This document shows, piece by piece, positions 23,953 to 33,718 of a DNA stretch of 64,000 bases; position 1 is the first letter of the stretch, and each line of letters begins with the position of its first letter. Origin of the DNA: Brachionus plicatilis (taxonomy: Eukaryota; Rotifera; Eurotatoria; Ploima; Brachionidae); the NCBI GenBank assembly GCA_010279815.1, contig QEOQ01000141.1, forward strand, positions 1,358,176-1,422,175, written 5' to 3'. A program made the translations under genes and the position numbers. The notes below the pieces were generated by a model, which worked only from the letters and a program-made list of their open reading frames with translations, was not told the DNA's origin and searched no databases.

Positions 23953-24308
23953 GGGATTTTGAAGTTCATTTCAATTCGATCGTTTCAATTCCGAAAAAAT
24001 TGAATAACTTTTTTACTAAAAGAGATAATTAAGTTCTATAAAATGCTTAAATATAGGCAAATTTGCTTAATTCAGTAAAATAGGTCTGCAAAACACTCTG
24101 CAATTTTCTGCATTTTGCACGCCATTAAAAAGTATTCTAATCAACTTTGCAATTATATTGCAGAGTTTTTGCAGACATATATTTTCGGATTAAGCAAAGT
24201 TTCTTAAACATTAAGCATTTCACAGAACAAAATTATTCCTTTTAGTAAAAAAGTTATTCAAATTTTTCTGAATTGTAACAATCGAATTGAAATGAACTTC
24301 ACAACCCC
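23953..24308. mobile_element. Palindromic foldback element E1 with 9-bp target duplication
   Basis: Two inverted arms of about 170 bases meet in the middle. Ends are GGGATTTTGAAG and CTTCACAACCCC. The 9-mer CTTGGAAAG is present exactly at 23944-23952 and 24309-24317, a perfect target duplication of the length made by Mutator-like (MULE) transposases. Arms carry TTTGCAG/CTGCAAA words near the centre, AGTAAAAAAGTTATT and AACTTCACAA, all shared with the palindromes at 27858, 31006 and 62235. No coding capacity. Confidence 0.85.
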
Positions 24309-25199
24309 CTTGGAAAGTGAGATTCATATCTTCAAGTCAAGGTTCACAAAAAAATTATTTAAAGGATCTTTAAAGTTCGATACAGTTTTAAAAAGACTTT
24401 ATTATCTAGATTAGTTTTTTTCGATTTTTTAAGAAAATTTAAAAATTTCTCACCAAGTACAATTTTACCGTTCTTCCTCTCTTTTTTCTCATACCAAACA
24501 AAAAAACAAAACAGCGCCTTGATACCCTCATTATTCATCACGTTTAATCAAGTCATCATTTTTTTCACCAGAAATTATTTTCCAAATTTAAAAATGATTT
24601 TTTAGACTAATAACTCAGTTAGTATGGATAAATAGGGTAAATATAAGATCAAAATTGTGGGAAAAGGCACACATTCCAAATTTAAAAATGAAGCTCAAGT
24701 TTAATTGAAATTTAATAAATTTATTCAAATATGAGTAATATTTCAGTTTAAAATCGAATTTACATCTTTTTAAATTATATTTGATTATAGTTACAAATCT
24801 TTTTAGATTTGAAGTGAAAAAAAATTTAACTTTGCCAAACGAATTCTAATGACATATTTCTAACAATAATTGATTAGGAGCACTATTGAATTAAAATCAC
24901 AAATCCAAGTTTTAAGAATATTTTTAATAGATGGATTTGTCTATGGTGGATGAAATAAATGTAGTGTAGAAAATCGAATTTTGTATTTTATTTGTTATTT
25001 GAAATTTTTCTTGAATATTAAAATTACTTAAATGAAAACAAAATTGGATAGTTATCTTTGTTTTCCTTCCAAAAATCAAAGGACTATTCATTTTTTCTAT
25101 TTTTTTTTACTCTATAAAATAACGTCTTTAATGGACCAAAGCTATGTTATCTTCTTCTAAAATTAGGCTTAGATTCTGTAACTTATTTTTTACTTTTTT

Positions 25200-26061
25200 A
25201 CTATTTATTAAAGACTTATATTTTATGATGATACTAAATTTATTTTTCTGCTACTAAAAAAAAAATAAAAATGATACTAAAATTCACACTTAAGATACTA
25301 AAAATAAAATTAAAATGATACTTATTTTGTTTATGTGATACTAATATTTTTTTTAATTGGTATCAAATAATTAATCAAATAAATATTAATTGACAACTAT
25401 ATAAATGTGTTAACATATAGTAGCTATTACTTGTCGCAATAGAGGTATGCCATGGCACGAGAGCGAGCGAAAGATGTGCCACTGGGTGAAAACAGAAAGA
25501 AAGGAAGGACTGCAAAGAATAAAGATGCTCTTAACCGCCAGCCGATCGAAACTCAAAGTCATTTAGAAAATGAAGTGGCCGAAGACGAACTTTCGTTCAT
25601 TATTGAATTCGAAGATGAACAAGAACCTGCAACTGAGAATGGTCAAAATTTACAAGAGCAAGTTGTAGCGCCAACGACGTCAAATGAACAAACAAATGAG
25701 CAGCTAAATATCGTTCATCGTGTATTCGAATGAGAGCCAAGTGTGTTGAATTTAGTAGAAAATTGCCCAGCTAAACGTCCGAGAGGTAGACCTCGCAAAA
25801 ACCCAATCAGTGATCAAAGTAAACCTGCGAGCAAAAGATCTAAAAACAATTAATTTTTTTCTTTTTTTTCTTATTTTTCTTTTTTTGTATTTTTTATTAT
25901 CATCAATAAAAATTAATATCATTTTCTTATAATTTTTATCAATTAATTTTTTTTAAAAGCATAAAAATAAAGAAATAAAAATAAAATTAGTATCAATTTT
26001 TTTTTTAGTAGCAGAAAAATAAATTTAGTATCACGTAAAATACATGCCTTTATTAAATACT
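25200..26061 (+). mobile_element. MULE-like element remnant with inverted ends
   Basis: Inverted ends (core GATACTAAATTTATTTTTCTG at 25230 and its reverse complement ending at 26032, extended with mismatches to 25200 and 26061) enclose a broken reading frame resembling a Mutator-like transposase tail. GATACTAA recurs several times inside the left end (25230-25365), as transposase-site arrays do. No convincing target duplication was found, so the outer limits are approximate. Confidence 0.65.
25452..25853 (+). pseudogene. C-terminal tail of a MULE-type transposase with AT-hook
   Basis: From ATG 25452, 93 codons to a TGA at 25731, then 40 more codons in the same frame to TAA 25851. The start (VPLGENRKKGRTAKNKDAL) resembles the region after the SWIM zinc finger in Mutator-like transposases, and the segment after the TGA has a basic AT-hook, RPRGRPRKN. 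The acidic middle (EDELSFIIEFEDEQ) is typical of linkers. The DDE catalytic core and SWIM finger are absent, so this cannot transpose by itself. The TGA may be a decay mutation. Family assignment is inference from the tail motifs. Confidence 0.55.
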
Positions 26062-26112
26062 TGAAAAAATTCAAAAATAATTAATGCTAAATTATAGATT
26101 GTGAGTTTCAAG

Positions 26113-26413
26113 CAGAGTTTAAAAGTCCCAAAAAAAGTCCAGTCCGCAATTAAAATTTTTTTTTTCAAAGTCCAAGTCAAGACTTTTTTTAAAAATTTGC
26201 TAGATCAGGCTTCATATCAAAACATTTTTATACTCTTGGGTTGTCTAATGCAATAGATTTGGCATATATAAGAATTTTCTTGCTATTTTAGCCTAAATTT
26301 CTTCTTCAGTATTCAAAATTTTAAAGCCTGGACTTGGACTTTTGAATGAAAATTTAGAAAAAAAAGTCCGGACTTGGACTTGACTTGAGACTTGTGACTT
26401 TTGAACAACTCTG
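26113..26413 (-). mobile_element. hAT-type MITE, copy 1
   Basis: 301-bp element starting CAGAGTTTAAAAGTC and ending AACAACTCTG, flanked by an exact 8-bp direct repeat GTTTCAAG (26105-26112 and 26414-26421). CAGAG termini plus an 8-bp duplication are hallmarks of hAT elements. Inverted relative to the copy at 31406-31674, with which it is similar over its whole length. It has no coding capacity. Confidence 0.9.
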
Positions 26414-26589
26414 GTTTCAAGCGATCCTTGTGCCACACTGGAGAGGCCTTGCAAAGGACCAACTTAGTGAAGGACAAAAGAGGAAGTCAGAGTACTTAAA
26501 GTCGGTTCAAACAGTACTTGTGGAAAAATCGTAAATTGAAAAATTGCACTTTAGCATTGGTGAAGAAACAGTTGAGACATGTGATCTGA

Positions 26590-27420
26590 CTAATTTTTTT
26601 AATTGTGATTGAATTGTAAAGTACAAGTGGAAAAATTGATAGAAGAGTCCAAAGCTAGGTCAAAAAAAGCAAATAATGGGACAATAAGTGGAGTACCAGT
26701 GCAAGCTAGCAATGACGAAAACTCGAGTGACATACAATTGGTTTCTGAAATTTTCATAAATACCACTGATATGAAACCACGATTTAATGCCTCAGTTATG
26801 GTATCAATCGTCTCTATGAGGTTAGTCAATAATAAATGAAACTGTGTTCACTTTTTCAAGGCTACTTAGAAAGAAATCAGCACAATTTTTAAGGACTTTC
26901 AGATGCATTCCATCTGTTCCAGGCGCATTATTTATATCTATAGTTGATCAAATGTTTATATATATTGGCTGCTGAAAAGTTGAATGGATCAACCCTGACA
27001 ACAACATTGCTTCTTTTTTCCAATTCTGGGTTTATTCTCCCATCATCGATATTAAAGGCTGAGTGAAGCTTAGTATTGAAAATGTTGGCATAAAAAAGCT
27101 TATCTTTGACCAAATTGCCCATATTATCCTTTAAAGACCTTACTCTGTCCCTGCTTATTCTCTGATCATTTGTATTTTAATCTCATCAACTTTTTGATAT
27201 CTTTGCTGAACCACTGCGGGTTCTTTCTTGTTGAAATGTTTTTCTGGCACAAAACTAGTTTGAGTATGAATTTAGAAACTCCAGTCTGGAAAATGGATAA
27301 CAAAGTGTTGAACATTGAATCAACTTCCATGTCGTCTATTTCATTTGCTCTCGACCACAGATTCTTATTCAGACCATTGGAGTAAAGTGCAAGGTAGCAT
27401 GAATACAAATTCTTTTAGAA
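26590..27420 (-). pseudogene. Decayed LINE fragment (between endonuclease and RT)
   Basis: Minus-strand frames, broken by stops, read in order NPQWFSKDIKKLMRLK (about 27180), GNLVKDK...FNTKLHSAF (about 27100), then NNAPGTDGMHLKVLKNC (about 26920), the standard APGxDGIxxxVLK block before RT domain 1, and GFISVVFM.IS near motif A (about 26790). Order and content match LINE ORF2; all catalytic residues beyond are lost. Confidence 0.7.
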
Positions 27421-27538
27421 AATAATATTTTAAGTAAAGGACAGATGTTTTTTATGTTATTTGACCTCAGCTTTCATTTGAAAAAAAAAATTAGTCCAAC
27501 CTGTAAGCTGCATCATGGTCCCGCAGGACCCCCATCAT

Positions 27539-27880
27539 AGGGGTCAATTTCGATATTTTGGACGATGAAACTTTCAAAAGATAGTTTTAACGTTTTCTGG
27601 AAAGATAAGCTTTTTAGTTTTTTCTTTTGAAATAAATCATTATTTAAAAATTAGTTTTTTTTCAACTGAATCTTAATAAAAAACTTAACTCAATATTAAA
27701 AAAGTGCTTCGAGCAATTTTTTCCAAATAAATTAAAATAGGTTTTTAACGATATCTCGTGAAAAACACAACACAAACGCTTGAAATTTTGCAGATATTCT
27801 CATTGAGCGTCCTCGATTACCCAGAAAAGGTAAAAACTATCTTTTGGAAGTTTTATCATCCAAAATATGGAAATTGACGG
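27539..27880. repeat. Inverted repeat E2a, adjacent to E2
   Basis: 27542-27589 and 27830-27878 are inverted copies (about 47 bases, few mismatches; TCAATTTCGATATTTTGG against CCAAAATATGGAAATTGA). Its right end overlaps the left arm of the E2 palindrome. A third copy of the same end lies at 28215-28239. Confidence 0.7.
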
Positions 27881-28239
27881 CATTGTGAATTTTGGAACAA
27901 AGAACAAAAACAAAAATCTTAAAATGAAATAACTATTTTACCATGAGTCTAAAAATTGTTCTGCAAATTGTATCAGCAGATACAAACTTTGTACCACCCA
28001 AATAAAGTCTCTGCAAAAACTCTGCAAGTCTGCAAAGCACCAAATGTATTAGAAAATCATTAAAATAAAATTGCAGAGGTATTGCAGATACTTTATTTGG
28101 GTGGTACAAAGTTTGTATCTGCTGATACAATTTGCAGAACAATTTTTAGACTCATGGTAAAAAAGTTATTTCGTTTTAAGATTTTTGTTTTGTTCTTTGT
28201 TCCAAAATTCACAATGCCGTCAATTTCCATATTTTGGAT
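27858..28239. mobile_element. Near-perfect palindromic foldback element E2
   Basis: Arms of about 165 bases (27858-28020 and 28075-28239) are reverse complements with about three differences seen by eye. Element ends GGCATTGTGAA/TTCACAATGCC lie inside a further 20-base inverted flank. The centre has repeated CTCTGCAA words. Internal blocks TACAATTTGCAGAACA and GGTAAAAAAGTTATT are shared with the other palindromes. No coding capacity; the open frame at 28082-28339 is an arm read as protein. Confidence 0.85.
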
Positions 28240-28649
28240 TATTAGTGCGTACATAAATTCTAAAAGGATGGAATATGGTAAAAAAACTTTAATTGTTGAA
28301 ACTGATAATAGATTTATTTTATTTAAGAAAAAAAATTGAGTACAGTAATGAGAAAAGTTTGCACAAATCTTTATCTACAAATAAAAAGAAAAATTTAGTA
28401 CTTTTCTAAGTTAAAAATTTATGTTTAATAAATGCGATAAATTGAAATTGGCTTTTTGAAATACTAGACCTTGAATGACTTTTAATAAATTTTAGTATTT
28501 TTATATCTCTCTGGGAATAAATTTTAACATAACAATCGTGTAAAAATTTCAAATTTTTTTAAACAGTTTTATTGACTTTTATGAAAATTTTTTGTATTTT
28601 TTAGAAATATTCTTCTCAAAAGAGATAAAGGGCAATAATTAAATGTAGA

Positions 28650-28721
28650 TCCGTGATAGTATAGTGGTGAGTATCCCCGCCTGTCACGCGGGAGACCGGG
28701 GTTCAATTCCCCGTCACGGAG
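28650..28721 (+). tRNA. tRNA-Asp (anticodon GTC)
   Basis: A 72-base cloverleaf: acceptor TCCGTGA pairs with TCACGGA, D-arm follows, anticodon stem CCCGC/GCGGG encloses loop CTGTCAC with GTC at 28683-28685, and the T-arm CCGGG-GTTCAAT-TCCCC type is intact. The internal A and B boxes (TAGTATAGTGG, GGTTCAATTCC) are present. Six or more T follow at once (28722-28728), as expected for a polymerase III terminator. No intron. CCA is not encoded, as usual in eukaryotes. Confidence 0.97.
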
Positions 28722-28728
28722 TTTTTTT
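28722..28728 (+). terminator. Polymerase III terminator of tRNA-Asp
   Basis: Run of seven T directly after the tRNA 3' end. Confidence 0.85.
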
Positions 28729-29533
28729 AACTTATGCTATTAATTTACATAAATATTAAAAAATCTGTATCAAATAAATTAATTCAATTAATTTCTAAAT
28801 ACTTGAAAATATCAAATAGTTTTTGACTTAAACAAAATTAAATTAAAAAGAAAAAGAAAATAATTGCTGTTAATAATTATAAAATGAAATGATAAGTTAA
28901 TTAAAATAACATTCAATTCAAAAAAAGTTGATCTAAGCACTCGAGTTATTCTAAATATGATAGTGATAAAATAAAATTTTATCCGATAAATATTTTTTAA
29001 TTTTATCAAAATCTCACTGTTGAGTGTTTTAAAGTAACAAATTTCAAATAAGTGTTGAGCTTTATAAAATTTATGCAAATTAAAAAAAAAATATTTAAAA
29101 TTATAAAATTTGGTTCTGTTTAGTATTTGAATTTTGTAAAATTTATTTTTAATAGATAATGTAAGACTATGCTTTCAATTAATTTAATTCATGCTATTAA
29201 CTCTGTATAAAATTGATTAAAGTAATTTTAATCGCGCGACCAAGATTACAGCATGCAAAACAGCAGATGAAATAATCATTTTGCTAAAAGCTTAAAGAGA
29301 ACTTCTTTTAAATTTTAGAACAAATTCGTGCTTATTCTAATTAGAGTTTTCTTCTAAGTAAGCAAAGACTTTTAATTAATTAAAAAGTGAGCTCTAAATG
29401 CTTAAAAATAAATGACTGTTTAAGGCACACTTTTGCCAGGGAATTAAACAAATTTTAATTTAATCTTTTCAACTAGTTTTTATTTTGCAATTAAATAAAA
29501 TTAACAAGGAAATATTTTCTATTCACATTAACA
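28729..29533. other. A+T-rich DNA upstream of the SLC6 gene
   Basis: No gene is seen; the minus-strand open frame at 28812-29078 is A/T-driven. The promoter and 5' UTR of the transporter must lie here, but no motif is decisive. Confidence 0.4.
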
Positions 29534-32500
29534 ATGAGTGATCAACTGTTGGAACTACCTGTTAAAATTGAACCTCTACGTTGCAATGCCGAAAAGGCAA
29601 CTGGTGTGCAAATTCAGCCGCTGGCAGAAAGCGACCAAGCAGAAAAGTATGCAGAACGCGACCAGTGGAACAATAAAATAGAGTATATGCTGTCTGTTAT
29701 TGGCTATGTGGTCGACTTGGGCAATTGTGTGCGTTTTCCCTATGTAGCATACAAAAATGGCGGGGGCGCTTTTCTGATACCTTATTTTTTATTTTTGGTC
29801 CTTATAGGAATCCCAATGATGTTTTTAGAAATGTCAGTGGGCCAGTATTTCGGCGTTGGCAACATAACCTTATGGGGAAAAGTAAATATTTTCATGAAAG
29901 GAATCGGCTACGCATCTTTATTGGTCGTCTGCTACATTACACTTTATTACTCTACAATCATAGCCTATTCGGTTTTTTACTTTTTTGCATCGTTCAGTGC
30001 CGTAATGCCTTGGGCAAAATGCAAAAATGAATGGAACAGCGACAAATGCAAGGAACGTATGAGTGAAAATAATGACACAATTGAAAATCCGGTCTCAGCA
30101 GCTGAAGAATACTACAAGAGACACATGCTAGGTATCCATAAATCTAGCGGAATCGATGACTTGGGACCGATTAAGTTTGATCTAACTCTGTGTTTGGCAG
30201 TTGTCTTTTTACTAATGTATATTTGCATATGCAAAGGAGTCAAAGGCACTGGAAAAGCTGTTTATTTCACAGCCACTGTTCCATATATCATATTGATTAT
30301 TTTACTTGTTCACGGACTTACCTTGTCTGGCTCAGACGATGGTATTTCATATTTTTTGACCCCAAGCTTTGATAAATTGTCCGATTTCGAATGCTGGAAA
30401 GACGCAGCTATTCAAATATTTTTTACTTTGGGACCCGGAATCAGTGTCCTAACAACCTATGCTAGTTACTCAAAAAAGAACAACAATTGTCAAATTGATG
30501 CACTCAGTGCTAGTGCGGCAAATGTAGTGGCAAGCTTTTTATCAGGTAAATATCTTCATAGACAAAAATTAAATTAGACCGAGAATAAAATAGCAGATCA
30601 AATTTAGCCAATAAGTTTAGATAAATTTTAAAAAAATCATATTTTTTTTAATCTAAATTTTAATGAGGATATTATTTATTGATAGATAATTTTTATATAT
30701 TAAGAAAAAATTGCCTCTAAAAAAATTCAAATTTTATTTTAATAATTTTGGAATTTAAAATTTTCTAAATAGAAAGCAAAAAAATAAAAATATTAAATGA
30801 ATGACCGTTTCTGAATAATTATTGTTTTATTAGATTTGAACAATTTAGTTTAAAGCATTTTAGTTTGGACAAAATATAAAAGAGTCTATAATTATTCGAT
30901 GATTTATTATATTTTGAAAATTAATAAAATTATCCTGGTTCTTCTTTAGCAACTCCTCTTTGACACAACTCTTAAAATTTGCTATTCATAGATATGAATT
31001 TTAAGGATTTTATGAAATTCAGCATAAAATGATGAGAAAATTAAATAACTTTTTTTCTAAAGGTTTAAACTTATTAAATTTGAAGAATTTAGCAGAAATT
31101 GAATTTCAATGTAACCGAGCGTAGTGCATTTTGCAGAGATTTTGCACATCATTAGCAGACTTATACAGCTAATGCAACTTTGAATGTTGCACCATTCTGC
31201 ATTTACAAATTAATTTTAAACTTTTAGAAAAAAAGTTATTTAATTTTTTTGCACTTTATTTTGTTCTTTTGTGCTGAACTTCACAAAACCATTTTAAGCT
31301 TGTCAAGAAACACGGTGTAGCTTAAAATTTTTGTAGATATTTTTTTTACTTTTACTTAACTTATCTTATGAAAATATCGAAGTTTACTAGTTGAGTGAGA
31401 TTTCCAGAGTTGTTCAAAAGTCACAAGTCTCAAGTCAAGTCCAAGTCCGGACCTTTTTTCTAAATTTTCATTCAAAAGTCCAAGTCCAGGCTTTAAAATT
31501 TTGAATACTGAAGAAGAAATTTAGGCTAAAATAGCAAGAAAATTCTGATATATGCCAAATCTATTGCATTAGACAACCCAAGAGTATAAAAATGTTTTGA
31601 TATGAAGCCTAATCTAGCAAATTTTAAAAAAAAATTCTGGACTTGGACTTTTTTTTGGGACTTTTACAACTCCGGAGATTTTTATAAAATATCAATATTT
31701 TATAAAAATTATTTTTAAAGTTCCCTCAAAAAGTGTTAATTTAAATGAAAATCGAAGAAAATTTAATTCAATCTATTAAAACTTAAATCTAGGATTTTCA
31801 CTATTCGTTTTAAGTTTGACAAATTTTTTTTTTTTAAATTTCTGCCTAAATTTAATTTTCAAATGCTTCAAAATTCGATATGATAAGTTCTATTAAAAAA
31901 AAAACATTCTTAAATTAAAAATTAGTTTTAGATAAAATTGATAATTTAGTAATATTTTAATTTTATTTAAAATATTTTTTTAAATAAAGGTATTGTTGTT
32001 TTTGCTTCACTTGGTCATTTGAGTTATGAAATTGGAAAACCAATTGAAGAAGTAACAGCATCTGATTTTGGTCTATCATTTATCGCGTATCCAGAAATTT
32101 TGGCTACGTTCAAATTTTCAGCATTTTTTTCAGCTATTTTTTTTCTCATGATCATCAATCTTGGATTGGACAGTAACTTTGGAGGTCTTGAAGCAATCTA
32201 TTCTGCCTTAGCTGATGAGTTTGAAATAGTTAAAAAATATCGCAAATCGTTCATGGCTGCCATTCACATTTTTTTATTTTTTGGATCTCTACCGACTGTT
32301 ACCCACGGTGGAATGTATCTCGTTACATTTTTGGACACTTTTTCAACATCGCCAGCTTTGATGCTTATAGTTTTTTTTGAAAGTGTTTCTGTAAGTTGGA
32401 TGTATGGCATTGATAAATTTTCAGAAAACATTTACGAAATGTTCAAAGTAAGGCCGAATAAATTTTGGATATTTTGTTGGTCATTTACATCACCATTGAT

Positions 32501-32684
32501 TATTTTGGCTTTATTCTTTATTAGTATATTTCTATTTGAACAGCCAACAGTAGACAATTATAAGTTTCCATCGACTTACTTAATATTTGGCTGGATTATC
32601 AATGTTTCAGTAATGTTACCAATTCCGTTATATGCTTTTATTAAATTCATACATTTGAAAATTAATAATCGAAGAACCTTGTAA
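29534..32684 (+). CDS. SLC6 sodium/chloride neurotransmitter transporter, monoamine (SERT/DAT-like) class
   Basis: Exons 29534-30545 and 31990-32684, split by a 1444-base GT..AG intron in phase 1, encode 568 residues with twelve membrane segments. It would import a monoamine with Na+ and Cl- across the plasma membrane. TM1 holds VVDLGN with Asp61 at the position that binds amine in SERT/DAT and the gate Arg67; EL2 has the paired Cys of CKNEWNSDKC; TM6 is LGPGISVLTTYASY; TM8 keeps LGLDSNF with the Na2 Asp-Ser; TM10 keeps an acid (FLDTF) for the outer gate. The stretch AAEEYYKRHMLGIH is close to SERT. Odd: the WRFP signature of TM1 reads VRFP (Val66). The tails are short (about 48 residues before TM1), against about 620-630 residues for SERT. 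The long intron contains two MITEs. Substrate cannot be told from sequence. Confidence 0.93.
31006..31290. mobile_element. Palindromic foldback element E3 in the SLC6 intron
   Basis: 285 bp between ATTTTAAG at 30998-31005 and 31291-31298 (8-bp match; 8 of 9 if one base more is counted). Ends read GATTTTATGAAATTC and GAACTTCACAAAACC. Inverted arms of about 85 bases are clear (AAATAACTTTTTTTCTAAA inner block), less so near the TGCAGA-rich centre. Same terminal and internal words as E1 and E2. Confidence 0.8.
31406..31674 (+). mobile_element. hAT-type MITE, copy 2, in the SLC6 intron
   Basis: 269 bp, CAGAGTTGTTCAAAAGTC to ACAACTCCG, flanked by GAGATTTC (31398-31405) and GAGATTTT (31675-31682), a 7-of-8 target duplication. 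Similar along its length to 26113-26413 in opposite orientation. Confidence 0.88.
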
Positions 32685-33718
32685 ATAAATAATGAAATTC
32701 TTATTAATAAATTTATGCATTTATTAAGTGAATCCTTTTGTTTAGATTAGTTTTTTAATTTTTGAATAAAAAATTTATGAATATTTCTTCAAAATTTTAT
32801 TCGGAACATTAAAATATTTTATAAATTGCTTTCATTTTTTAATTGATTCTCAAAACAATTATTTGAATAAATAAAAAGAGATGTCAATCAATCAATTAAA
32901 ACATCTAAAAAAAAATTTTTTTTCATTTTTCCTAAATTACATAATTTCAAAAATATTTTTTTTTTACAAAATAATAATAAACACAATTAATGAAGAAATA
33001 CAATCGTGTTTTCCAATATAATTTTTGAAAAATATCTATTTTAAACATTTATTATTTTTTACAGATGAATTTAATTCTTTTAGCATTTTTTGAATCAACT
33101 AATATAAATTTATTTAAACTTTTATTAATAAAAAATTCACATTTTATCCTAAAAATTAACTAAATTTCAATTCAATTTATCGCATGGCCATTTATTTACT
33201 TCTATGTGGTTTTTAAAACAAATTATATTTAAAAAGAACCAAATTTTTGTTAGAATTTCAGAATTGATAAAAATTAATTAAAAATTTGTAAATATTATAA
33301 GTTCTGTTGTTCTCTGAAATAAATTTTGAGTATTTTTTTTCTTGGTAAATTGAACTTGAATTATCTTTAATTTTTTTTTTGAAACATATGTGGTCTGAGA
33401 GAGCTAGTAATACCGTTAATACAATTAAATAAGGAATTGAAAGTATTGATAAAGATTTATATTTGTTTTAAATTCTAAACTTAGATAATAAAATTAATAA
33501 TAAAATTATATGTCCCATATTCAAGATTTGAAATTTAAAAATAAATTAAAATATTTTTATGATGTTTTTTACCAAATAATTTTTTTTTTGGTTGACTAAT
33601 TAGAAGGACTAAGTTTGATTCTGATTCAAATTATATGTTTATTGATTAATTAATCGTAAGCTTAGTTAGTTAGATTTCTTTTTATAAAATCTAAAATTTT
33701 AAAATAATAATGGGCATA
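32685..33718. other. A+T-rich intergenic DNA after SLC6
   Basis: The transporter's polyadenylation signals (for example AATAAA near 32685-32690) lie just after the stop. Nothing else is recognised. Confidence 0.4.

Noticed and set aside
27858..28239. E2 as a microRNA precursor
   Set aside because: Arms are far longer (about 165 bp) than a pre-miRNA stem and match a mobile-element family with related copies.
28082..28339. 85-codon frame
   Set aside because: It is one arm of the E2 palindrome read as protein.
28812..29078. Minus-strand 88-codon frame
   Set aside because: Pure A/T-driven composition (Ile, Phe, Leu, Asn runs) with no domain or splice support.
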